Shown here: piece after piece, positions 55,652 to 64,000 of the stretch
Layout of the letters: each line of letters begins with the position of its first letter
Position numbering within the stretch: the stretch's first letter is position 1
DNA from: Oegoconia quadripuncta
Lineage: Eukaryota > Arthropoda > Insecta > Lepidoptera > Autostichidae
Length of the DNA stretch: 64,000 bases
Assembly: GCA_949316235.1 (NCBI GenBank)
Contig: OX438743.1
Span: 35,061,242-35,125,241, forward strand
Direction: 5' to 3'
Translations under genes and position numbers: made by a program
The notes under the pieces: generated by a model
Told to the model about the DNA's origin: nothing
The model's database searches: none
What the model saw: only the letters and a program-made list of their open reading frames with translations

Positions 55652-57000
55652 CGTAATCATCATTTAAAAAAATACTTATTGTACCGATGACATCTGTGCT
55701 CATTTATGATAACAACATTCCACGAAATCATATTCGGCCCATTTTAAATGTTAAGACAATTTAAAACTTATTTGTGATATATGTATCATTCGGTGGAAAG
55801 AAATTACGTTGCTCACTTAGAACTATTTTAACAGGTACCTAACATAGTACAGCCAACTAACTTTAATAATGATATTTCAAATCAAATCAAATACGCTTTA
55901 TTGTTTAAATAAGGAATGTGATGTTTTCTAATAAATAATAAAAAGATATTTATTCATCCACTTAAAAAAATTATAGGTAAAAAAAATGATGATTAATGAT
56001 AGATAAATTTTCTAACGTAGTGGACAAATAGGTTGGAGCCTCAGCAAAATAGCTGTTTTTCAGCTGTCAGAAGGTGTTGCACACTACAATACTATTGGCT
56101 ACAAGCTGCATGCAAGCAAGCATTATAGGACGAAAACTTAGGAGAAAAAAAATTTTTTTTAATAATAAAATAATTATTCTAGTACTTACTATATTAATTC
56201 TGTGCCTCTACTCTTACACACACACACACAGTCTTATTGTAGATATTAAACTTGCTTTATTTGCCTTGTCATTGAACTTTGTAGTGAATAAATGTCTTTT
56301 TTTTTCCTTCGCGTATTTATTAATATTTATGGTGTTTAAACAATTTATAACGCATTTGTGATGTTAATACTCCCGGCCTAATAATCCGTAAATCATATAA
56401 TTCCACCGTTTTTATAATTACTACATTATATCATTTCTCACATTAACACCAAAAGTAACTGGCACAGATTGATGATTGTGCTGCTTTCCTCGGCTTTACG
56501 CACGCAGGTCACTTCTGACTTATGATCCAAAACTTGATGTGAAAGTGGCACTAAGTTCTATAAGAAAGAACTATAATTTCAGACTTCTCTATTATATTAT
56601 AATGACTGACTACTATATTAAACAATGCGGTATTTCACAGTGGTTTGTACGTGAGACCAAATCAAACCGACAAAGCTATTCGATTTGATACCGGTAATCA
56701 TCTGGGTAATATCTATTAGCGTTTCGAAATGAAACTGCCCGCTAACTACCGAACAGAACAATAGTCGAGATTGGTCCACAAACATTTACCACTGTGCACT
56801 GACAAACTAATGCGCACACATTCATGCGTATATCGTGGTGCAAGAAGCAAATGTAATTCAGTTTTGCAATTTTACAACACAACTAACAATCATAAGATTT
56901 AACTGTAAAATTGTAATGAGTCTATCTAATCGATTACTTCTTTGGTTAGAGAGGAAGTTAATTTAATCGTGTATAATATTAAACAGGATAATAAATAAAT
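55652..57000. other. AT-rich DNA with AC microsatellite
   Basis: An ACACACACACACACA run lies at about 56216-56231. Poly-T and A stretches dominate. Frames of 95 and 70 codons here have no recognised domain. Confidence 0.4.
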
Positions 57001-57304
57001 TAATGTTTCGGACGCTTACACTAATTATCTAGTCCCAGCCTAAGTAAAGCATGTACTATATAAGGATACTATGCCCCGGATAAACATACATAAATATTTA
57101 TATAAACATGCATATCTCGGGAATAAATGTTCGTATTCATCACACAAACTTTAACCCTTGCGGGTTTCGAATCAGAGATAAGATAGCCAGTCCCCCAAAT
57201 GTGTTGGGGTTTCCGGATCAGTACGTTTCCACCTTCGACCTCATCTTCACTTAACTTCAGGTGTGATTGATGTCAAGTACCAACCCGTTGTGCATAAAGA
57301 AAAT
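57001..57304. mobile_element. SINE-2/SINE-1 chimera
   Basis: 57001-57171 is a minus SINE-2 copy ending inside its B box (GCGGGTTTCGAATC). From 57172 the sequence is plus-strand SINE-1 3' half (AGAGATAAGATAGCCAGTCC to GTTGTGCATAAAGAAAATG). The junction lies within a few bases, with neither a SINE-1 head nor the end of the SINE-2 head present. Confidence 0.85.
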
Positions 57305-57325
57305 GTATATATTTTGCAGTATGTA

Positions 57326-57744
57326 TTGGGTCTTTACCTATGAAATTGGAGTTTTTTTTCTTCGTTAATCATATGTACCAATACCTGCGATTTTCAAAGC
57401 TATATCCAAATTTGTTTTTTATTTGGAAAATGGAATATTATTTCAAGGTTTCACATGAAATATTTTTTAATTTCTGGGCTAAATCACATAATAAAAAAAA
57501 CTTGAACAGAACTCTTTTCATGTGCTTCCCATAATGATTTCTTAGATTCGCTGAAACTTTTATAAAGCGGTTACTTTTAAAAATTAACGCTGCCTATACT
57601 TAACCAAATGTTATCTGATAAAACACACAGTTTAGCTAAATTTGGATTTGCCGTTCCCACAAAAAAATCAAAAATGTTTGTATGGGGAAACAGTCTTAAG
57701 GAAATTCTTCATACAAAACGCCAATTTCATAGGTAAGGACCTAA
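57326..57744 (-). mobile_element. Tc1/mariner-type miniature element (419 bp), copy 2
   Basis: TIRs TTGGGTCTTTACCTATGAAA (left) and, reversed, TTAGGTCCTTACCTATGAAA (right), flanked by TA (57324-57325, 57745-57746). The whole interior aligns with the reverse complement of 33028-33441. The 64-codon frame inside is a by-product. Confidence 0.85.
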
Positions 57745-57763
57745 TATATGTATTATATTTAAA

Positions 57764-57930
57764 GAAAGAAAATACTTTTATTTAGCCGTACTATAGCACA
57801 ACACGGAGTAAAACTAAAACATGATTACAAAAACGGTGCAAAATGCTACAGCCGACTAAAATAAGGGTACGACTCAGCATAGTGTCTGCCCACTTGGACG
57901 GACGCTGATTTTCAGTCGCTCCCTTACGTC
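57764..57930 (-). mobile_element. LINE 3'-end family R
   Basis: AAAATACTTTTATTTAGCCG start and ACGACTCAGCATAGTGTCTG with CTTGGACGGACGC, matching 47281-47330. Confidence 0.4.
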
Positions 57931-58134
57931 GTCGTCGTCCTAAGATCTTTCGCGCACAATTATTTATTACGATATTTTCACAATAGCTATGATATATGAT
58001 AGCAATAGATATTTAATGTGAGTTTATTATTTGGTTATCTTTTCTTTATATTTTTGATTTATTATTCGTTATTTTATTTTTTCGTTTGCACACAATGTGC
58101 TGCTAAACCCCAACTCCTCCTACTCCTTTTCCTA

Positions 58135-58247
58135 CTTCAATGCTCAGGTTAGCTGGAAGATATCTCTTAAAGAAATAAGTCAACCTTTGTACATGACCTA
58201 TCGTTATATGTAATTCTTTTGGTGCAATAAAGAATAATAAAATAAAT
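58135..58247 (+). mobile_element. LINE 3' end, GGAAGAGATCGCT type
   Basis: GGTTAGCTGGAAGATATCTC, AGTCAACCTTTGTACATGAC and TTTGGTGCAATAAAGAATAA with an AAAATAAA tail; nearest to 29030-29140. Confidence 0.7.
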
Positions 58248-58249
58248 CT

Positions 58250-59045
58250 CGTTCATTTCGATAGTATTTATCAAACAAAGCATAGTTAATATCAGTATTT
58301 CCTCAAATTAAGGAATTAAACGGTTTCCCTCTCGCCCATACGCAATAACAAACCCTCATTATTTTAGACACATGCTGAATAAATCATATTTGTACAACTT
58401 CACTAATTAAGCCTTCGGCGGACGTTGTTTGCATCTAATTGCCTCTAAAATATTACAATATACGTAGGTAATAGAAACTCAAATACTTACAAACAAACTA
58501 TAATACATATTAAATGAAAAGTTGCATGCGTGAAAATTTGTTACGTAATTTATCGTTTAGTGTGGTGTGTAAAGTGTTAAAGGTGCGACCAGAGATAAAC
58601 AACCCAGGGCTAATACAGTGGAGGTGTTGATTTAACACTCAGAACTTGCAAAACCTTGAAAACATATGGCAATCTTTTAAAATATAAACCAAAGTCACAA
58701 AGTCATAAAATACACCACGGGAGTGATAGATATCGTTTAATATCCATAAATAGTCGTGAACAACTTGAACACTATAAATTGTAAATTTAAAAAACTCTCC
58801 AAAAAATAAGCGATTAAAACAAAACAGCTTAAGCGATTTCGATAAAACATGTCTAAGAACCATCATCATTTTCCTGACCTCCACTCTCGATGAGGTCGGC
58901 ACAACATGTCTTCCTCTTTCACTCTCCTCTATCAGCCGTCATCTTTATACTCATTACTACTATTTCATATAGGTACATATAATTCCTCACGCATTTACCC
59001 ACACCTTCCTCGGTCTTCCTCTACCTCATGGTTAGGAACCACCGC
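58250..59045. other. No supportable feature
   Basis: AT-rich. The 87-codon minus frame at 58639-58902 has no recognised domain. Confidence 0.35.
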
Positions 59046-59048
59046 TAG

Positions 59049-59187
59049 AAAGCCCGCTTTCGAATAAAAAACCATATTCAAATCGGTTCACCCGTTTAAG
59101 AGCTACCTACAGAGAGACACGCAGAAAGAAACACACAGCAATCAAAGTTATAACACCGCTCTCTTTTTGCATCGGGGGTTAAAAAAC
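59049..59187 (+). repeat. Repeat F, 3' end
   Basis: AATCGGTTCACCCGTTTAAG, CTACCTACAGAGAGACACGC, ATAACACCGCTCTCTTTTTG and CATCGGGGGTTAAAAAAC; a well-preserved 3' block. Confidence 0.6.
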
Positions 59188-59243
59188 AATGTTTTGATTG
59201 TAACACTTCTTTTATTCGCCAAATAATAATAAGTTATAAATGA

Positions 59244-59298
59244 CTTTTCTTTTTTTGCACAACGGATTAGGCCTTGACCTCAATCACACCTGATGTTA
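59244..59298 (-). mobile_element. SINE family 1, 3' tip only
   Basis: T run then GCACAACGGATTAGGCCTTG and ACCTCAATCACACCTGATGT, then unrelated sequence: an extreme 5' truncation. Confidence 0.75.
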
Positions 59299-59429
59299 TC
59301 TAATCCAAAATTCTAAAATTAGATTAAGTTAGACTAAAATCTATTGAGCTGTTTTGATGTGTGTTATATTTGTGTTTGTATTAAAAGTTACATGTCGAAG
59401 AGTCAGTGTATACAAATAAATAAAAATGA

Positions 59430-59690
59430 ATGTGGACCATGTGGTTCCCGGCTGAGTAGATTAGTAACCCATCTCTTTTAGTGGGTGTCGTGAAAAACGA
59501 CTAAGAAATCGTGGGGATAACAGTATAGACCAGTGATTTATGCACAAATGCGTGCAGATATCCCAAAAATCGTTGCGATTAGGGTAAAAAAACCTCCCAT
59601 GAAAAGCGATGTTAATTGCGCCATGGTAGGGCTTATGTCCAACAGTGGACTTTTATTGGCTGTTGAATGTGTGAATGTTTTGGATATTCG
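59430..59690 (+). mobile_element. LINE fragments (CCCGGCTGAGTAGATTAG type and carboxy end)
   Basis: 59430-59520 (GTGGTTCCCGGCTGAGTAGA, CCATCTCTTTTAGTGGGTGT) resembles a dispersed LINE block. 59628-59680 (GGGCTTATGTCCAACAGTGG then ACTTTTATTGGCTGTTGAAT) is the LINE end also seen at 26172-26228. The 71-codon frame spanning them is retroelement-derived. Confidence 0.45.
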
Positions 59691-59870
59691 TATTTCCGAA
59701 TATCATGCACCTAGTAAATCACTGTTTTCCTTTCTGTTTGTGAGGTGATTGCGACCTTCTTAATTCACTGGTATGCGTGTCGGCCTTGTGAGGTGTGCGC
59801 AATGAATAACTTGAGTTTTGATACTTGGAGCTATCGTAGTGCATTCTGCGGTATCTTATTTATAAACATT

Positions 59871-60141
59871 ACTAGCTCTCCGCCCGCGGTTTCGCCTGCG
59901 TTAGAATAACTTTCTCGCGGATATATTTAATTTGTTTATCCCACGGGAACTACACACTTTATCCGGATAAAAAATATTCTATGTCTTAATCCAGGGTATA
60001 TTCTACCAATATACTGAACTTCATCCAAATCCGTTCATGCGTTTCGCCGTGATTGAGCAACAAACAAATAAACAAACAAACATCCAAACTTTCGCATTAT
60101 AATATTACATTGTTTCCACATTACAGTTAGATTAGTTAGAT
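59871..60141 (+). repeat. Interspersed repeat D with 18-bp insertion near its end
   Basis: Full set of blocks from ACTAGCTCTCCGCCCGCGGT to GTTAGATTAG. The terminal ATAATATTA|GTTAGATT is split by about 18 bases (CATTGTTTCCACATTACA). Confidence 0.75.
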
Positions 60142-60431
60142 AAGTAATATTATTAGAACAGTTAGTGATTTTGATATTTTAGAAGTGGAACTAATAACGC
60201 AAACGAATTATGAAACACTTGAAATACCTATTCAAGTAAAAAAAACGAAGTCTTTCGGAACACAAGACGAAATACAATAGAAGTGTTAAGTTTAAGTTTT
60301 AATTGTTATAACGCCGATTATGGTCCCGGAATGTGTTAAATCAGTAGATTTACTGGTAAGTAAACGACGTAAATTGACGTAATGGTTACTTAGCCCACCC
60401 AAAAAATTATTAATGTATTACCTACTTCGCC

Positions 60432-60587
60432 TTTTTTTACGTGGGGAAATGCACTACGCATGCCGCTCTATGGTTATGTGAGACTCCCCTCCCTATCGGG
60501 AGGTATATACCCACTAAAACCCCGCGGCCACCTTCCTCAGCAGTCAGAATGACCTGGGTACGCATTACCTTTACATATAGGTTACCG
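60432..60587 (-). mobile_element. GC-rich LINE 3' end, second copy, with target duplication
   Basis: T run, ACGTGGGGAAATGC, ACTCCCCTCCCTATCGGGAG and CACTAAAACCCCGCGGCCAC align with 35740-35880. The flanks CTACTTCGCC (60422-60431) and CTACTTCGCC (60588-60597) are perfect 10-bp direct repeats. A very short, 5'-truncated insertion. Confidence 0.8.
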
Positions 60588-60599
60588 CTACTTCGCCTA

Positions 60600-61260
60600 C
60601 CTTCCCTAAATCGTTATCCTTCAACAATTACATCAAAATTTAAGTCTATTGCCATACGAGTAACTTCAAGCATTTGACTTCAAAGGAAGCAATTGAAATC
60701 ATTAATTGTTGCTAAAATTATCTATTCTCATACGAGTTGGACAATGCGTGAATTAATGCAGATTTCAAAACATTTACGTAGTTTAACAATAGAAAACATT
60801 TTGTTTGTAAACAGATCTTCCAATACAAATGGATAATTTCAATCAAGTTTACTCTAACCAATATAGAGTGAAATAATTTTGCACTTTGCTGCCACAACAT
60901 AGCATATATATTTGACATTAACATTGACAAACCTGTCTTAATGTAATACCTGTAGCTCAGACATTTGGCATTTAACTGATGGCAATCACACCTTTGTAGT
61001 GGTTTATAAATTATTTTATATACGAGTAACCGGTTGGTGGTGAAACGGTGGTTTTGTCCAGATTTTATAAAAATTTTAGTGCGATTATTTTAGCTGAATG
61101 GTACCTGTCACGGTATCGAGATTTCATTGTCGGTAGGCATTGATGTGTATAGCAAATGCTAGGACACATCAATTCGCACTTATACATCCATGCAAAATGA
61201 TAGACCTGGATCTGGAGTGTGCGAGAATTCAATATTTTTATATTTAAAATGAAACTCATG
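60600..61260. other. No supportable feature
   Basis: AT-rich; short frames only. Confidence 0.4.
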
Positions 61261-61266
61261 CTCTTA

Positions 61267-61608
61267 GGTCCGTATTAATAAACCAATCTCAATACAAGTC
61301 TTGAGGTTGTTTCATCCGAGATGCGTCTTAAGCAGTTGACGCTATCTCAAGCTACATGCTAATTTATAAACCAATCTTGAGGTCTACTCAGCTGAGATCA
61401 CTTCTCAAGAATTCGCCTCAGCGGCGAATGAATGATAGTCTTGAGTTTCGTTTATTAATACGTGAAACTCGGCGCACGTCTCAAGTAAGTACTGCTTGAG
61501 TATGCACTTTCGTTTCAGGTCTCAAGTAAGGTTTATTAATCAACACGTTTACTTGAAACCAACCACAAAACTATTCTCAATCTTGAGAACGGTTTATTAA
61601 TACAGGCC
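61267..61608. mobile_element. PIF/Harbinger-type miniature element (342 bp), TTA target duplication
   Basis: Ends GGTCCGTATTAATAAACC (61267-61284) and GGTTTATTAATACAGGCC (61591-61608) are inverted repeats with 16 of 18 matches, bounded by TTA on both sides (61264-61266, 61609-61611). A 3-bp TTA/TAA duplication is typical of PIF/Harbinger. The interior has no frame but holds at least eight CTCAAG/CTTGAG motifs and several internal GTTTATTAAT copies. It is inserted in repeat F. Confidence 0.8.
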
Positions 61609-61611
61609 TTA

Positions 61612-61720
61612 GTCATGTTTGATGGAAATCGGTTAAGCCGTTTCGAAAATATTTAGCTTATAACATAGTTGGTTTGGTTTATCTGGATGACCTAATCATT
61701 TGCTTTATCGGGGATTTATA
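61612..61720 (-). repeat. Repeat F, minus copy, interrupted by the miniature element
   Basis: CATGTTTGATGGAAATCGGT, TTTCGAAAATATTTAGCTTA, GGATGACCTAATCA and ATCGGGGATTTATA are the reverse of the first half of repeat F. The 342-bp element sits at its left edge at a TTA within the ATGGCTAAG-like block. Confidence 0.6.
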
Positions 61721-61729
61721 CATTTTCAA

Positions 61730-62150
61730 TTACTTATTATATGTACCTAGCTACTTATTATATTTATTATATATACAATACCTAGCAATTTCATTCATTA
61801 GACCAGGAGGTACTTGATAATAATTCTTTGATTTTGGCGTATTTTTAATGTTGAAGCCAATCAGTAAATCCTTCATACAACAGAATCGTAGAGAACATAG
61901 TAGATAAATGAAGCCCTTGTACCTAATTGGGTGCACCAAGAGAGCAAGGAGTTATTTGATCAAGCTATGGGGCCAATTACCGACGACGTATCGTGATCGC
62001 TGTTTCGTAAGAACTCGGGAATTTGTGTTCTCTGAAAATTGCTTATTTATTGGGAAGTTAAATATTTGCGTAGTTCCTTTGTTTGCTGTTATTGCTAGCT
62101 TACTTAAATCATTAATACTTTGAGTTATTTCTTATATATTTTATTAATAT
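61730..62150. other. No supportable feature
   Basis: AT-rich DNA; two opposing short frames (61751-61939 minus, 61908-62123 plus) without recognisable domains. Confidence 0.35.
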
Positions 62151-62154
62151 TTAT

Positions 62155-62288
62155 TCATCCCTCGGGAAGAATTCTCTTTATACTTAAAGTATTCTATAAC
62201 TTATTTTAGGTCATATTCCACATAATATCTATTGTAAATCCGTTTCGCCGCGATTAAACAACAAACAAACATCCAAACTTTCGCATTT
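62155..62288 (+). repeat. Interspersed repeat D, 3' portion
   Basis: CCCTCGGGAAGAATTC, TCCGTTTCGCCGCGATTAAA and ACATCCAAACTTTCGCATTT, then cut off exactly where the AAGGGTTCCGTA repeat begins. Confidence 0.6.
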
Positions 62289-62850
62289 GAAGGGTTCCGT
62301 ATTCAACAAGGACCCCTTATAGTTTCGCCATATCTATCTGTCTGTCTGTCTGTCCGAGGCTTAGCTCAGAGGCTCTTAATACTAGAAAGCTGTAATTTGT
62401 CTTGAGTATACATAATCACGCCGACAAAGTGGTAAAATAAAATGTAAGGGTACCTCCTCTACACGTAAAGTGGGGATGAATTTTCTTTTATTTTTGCTCC
62501 CCATCGTATGGAGTGTCGTTGGATAGGTCGTTCCAAAATATTACAGGTATTTTTCGACTAAGGGGTCCGTTTAAGAAATATTAAGCTTTAAAGTGCCAAG
62601 TTTTGTTTGAGTCCAGTGTCCACCCCTGCCATAAAACTATTACAAGCAAGTAGGTTTTACATGTTACTGAGTAGGTAATAGTAGAAAAACTTATAAGATA
62701 TACTTTCCGTTGAAAATTATTTATCAAGCAACAAGAAGTTCTCTTCTAAGTCCGCATATTGTGAGGACAAGTACGGAACCTTATACTGCGTGTGGCCGAC
62801 GCGGCTTTTATTAGTATTAGTTAGAAGTTTTAGGGGATATAGATTTCGGG
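62288..62850 (+). repeat. AGGGTTCCGTA-type interspersed repeat with CTGT microsatellite
   Basis: Begins GAAGGGTTCCGTATTCAACA, followed by a CTGT run (62335-62353). It contains TAAGGGTACCTCCTCTACAC, GATAGGTCGTTCC-like and GGACAAGTACGGAACC blocks. The layout matches a large dispersed repeat known from many lepidopteran genomes; a fragment is also at 35402-35580. No coding frame. Confidence 0.5.
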
Positions 62851-62854
62851 GGTC

Positions 62855-64000
62855 ATGACCTCTGTGGCCCACTTATATACATACTCATAAGATACTCATG
62901 AAAAATATAAAACAGCCTTGGCGTACATAATAGGTATAAATTATCATACCACCATAAACCACACTTACAATCGACTTGTTAAAAAGGTGTAAACTCAATG
63001 TACCTCCAATTCAAACAACGCACGACTAAAGTAAACGTAATAGAGAGGAATACATGAGCATCCCTATTACCTAAGTCGGTAACATAAGTGAACCTGCTAC
63101 TACTAGATGTAATCCGCATGATGCAGGAAACGCTACAGGTAATATTGCACGCGAATAACAATTTCCTCGCCGTAAATTGAGCGGTGACATGGAATGTAAC
63201 AAGGTTTTGCGTGACGGAACTACGGTGGTATACGGTTTGTATTGGGAAATTGTTTATTGCTACTACCTTTTCTATTTGGTTAGGTAAATAAAGTAATAGC
63301 CGTCTTGTGGTAAAGTTTAATAAAGTTCTGTATATTTCACGAACTTGTTCACAAGGCAGTAGTTTTCATTTTCTTTTCGGCACGCGTTGGTATATGTCGG
63401 AGTTTCACAAATCCTTGCAGTATTTTTTCTACACTATGAGTGAGATGTTAAAATTCTTGTATTACCGAGAAAAATGTTGGTCATTTTGTATTTTGATTCC
63501 AATATAAAACGGTACTATATGCTTGGTTCGATCATTATGTTTCTGATAAAGACGCATTCCATTCAAACTTCAAGCATTTATTTCAACGTAAGATACATGA
63601 TATGAAATGTTCATTTAAATTGGCAAGTTGACCTTTTCACTTAGAAATGATCAAGCACCTTCACCTAACCAATGTTCTTCAGAACATTTAAAGTGTGAAA
63701 TTGCAACCGCCAAAAGTCTGTTTAAACAATGCATAGTTCTGGCATTGTTCTAAATTTAAAAATAGTGTTAGACATGAATAGTGTAGCAAGTCAGTGGCAT
63801 GGTAACTACGGCCTTGGCATATACTATTTGCATGGAACTGACATCCCACAGGTCGATTTCATAGCTCTTATGTTAAATCTCCATCACGCGATACATATGA
63901 CATGTAATGTTATAGATGTGCCAACTTGTAAATAGATAAATATTTGTGAATGGCGTAGGCCTACTTACCTACTACATAAACAATACAACAACGAGGACGG
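62855..64000. other. No supportable feature
   Basis: Unique AT-rich DNA to the window edge. Frames of 60-68 codons (62979-63161 minus, 63307-63507 and 63729-63935 plus) have no recognised domains and no splice context. Confidence 0.35.

Noticed and set aside
1..64000. CRISPR array
   Set aside because: The only regular tandem repeats are 15-, 49-, 58- and 159-bp duplications with two to three units and no unique spacers; the DNA is eukaryotic.

Overview
The window looks like nuclear DNA of a moth or butterfly (Lepidoptera). It is strongly AT-rich and has no operons, Shine-Dalgarno sites or long open frames. It is packed with repeat types typical of lepidopteran genomes: tRNA-headed SINEs ending in T-rich or simple-repeat tails, 5'-truncated LINE tails ending in AATAAAG-like sequence, and several terminal-inverted-repeat (TIR) miniature elements. 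No host protein-coding gene can be supported. The longest open frame is 137 codons, starts and ends in unremarkable sequence and has no recognisable domain. The window is best read as intergenic or deep-intronic DNA.

Layout. 1-10 kb: old LINE/SINE fragments, a 239-bp hAT-type miniature element with a near-perfect 8-bp target duplication (2116-2354), a SINE/repeat/SINE cluster (1481-2029), and a CpG-rich stretch (about 7020-7480) that could be a minus-strand promoter and noncoding first exon. 10-20 kb: repeat-poor AT-rich DNA, then SINEs, a LINE reverse-transcriptase C-terminal relic (about 16790-16900) and a 132-bp hairpin element (19390-19521). 20-30 kb: a SINE cluster (22296-23968), a 159-bp tandem duplication carrying a LINE tail (24126-24434), and several RT C-terminal relics. 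30-41 kb: a CpG-rich patch with an NRF-1-like palindrome, a mariner-type miniature element (33028-33441), a GC-rich LINE end with 14-bp target duplications (35727-36157), inverted arms around a SINE (36917-37394), and a split repeat (39690-40488). 41-64 kb: more SINEs, a second mariner-type copy in opposite orientation (57326-57744), a foldback element (53240-53391), a second GC-rich LINE tail with its own target duplication (60432-60587), and a PIF/Harbinger-type miniature element inserted in another repeat (61267-61608).

Most classes were recognised by comparing copies within the window: four SINE families, three TIR families, at least three LINE 3'-end families and several unclassified interspersed repeats. 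The window holds no reverse transcriptase or transposase long enough to be functional, so all copies would depend on enzymes encoded elsewhere. The few candidate regulatory regions (7.0-7.5, 31.0, 48.3 and 52.1 kb) rest on base composition and short motifs only. I found no CRISPR array, rRNA gene, authentic tRNA gene or convincing novel system.
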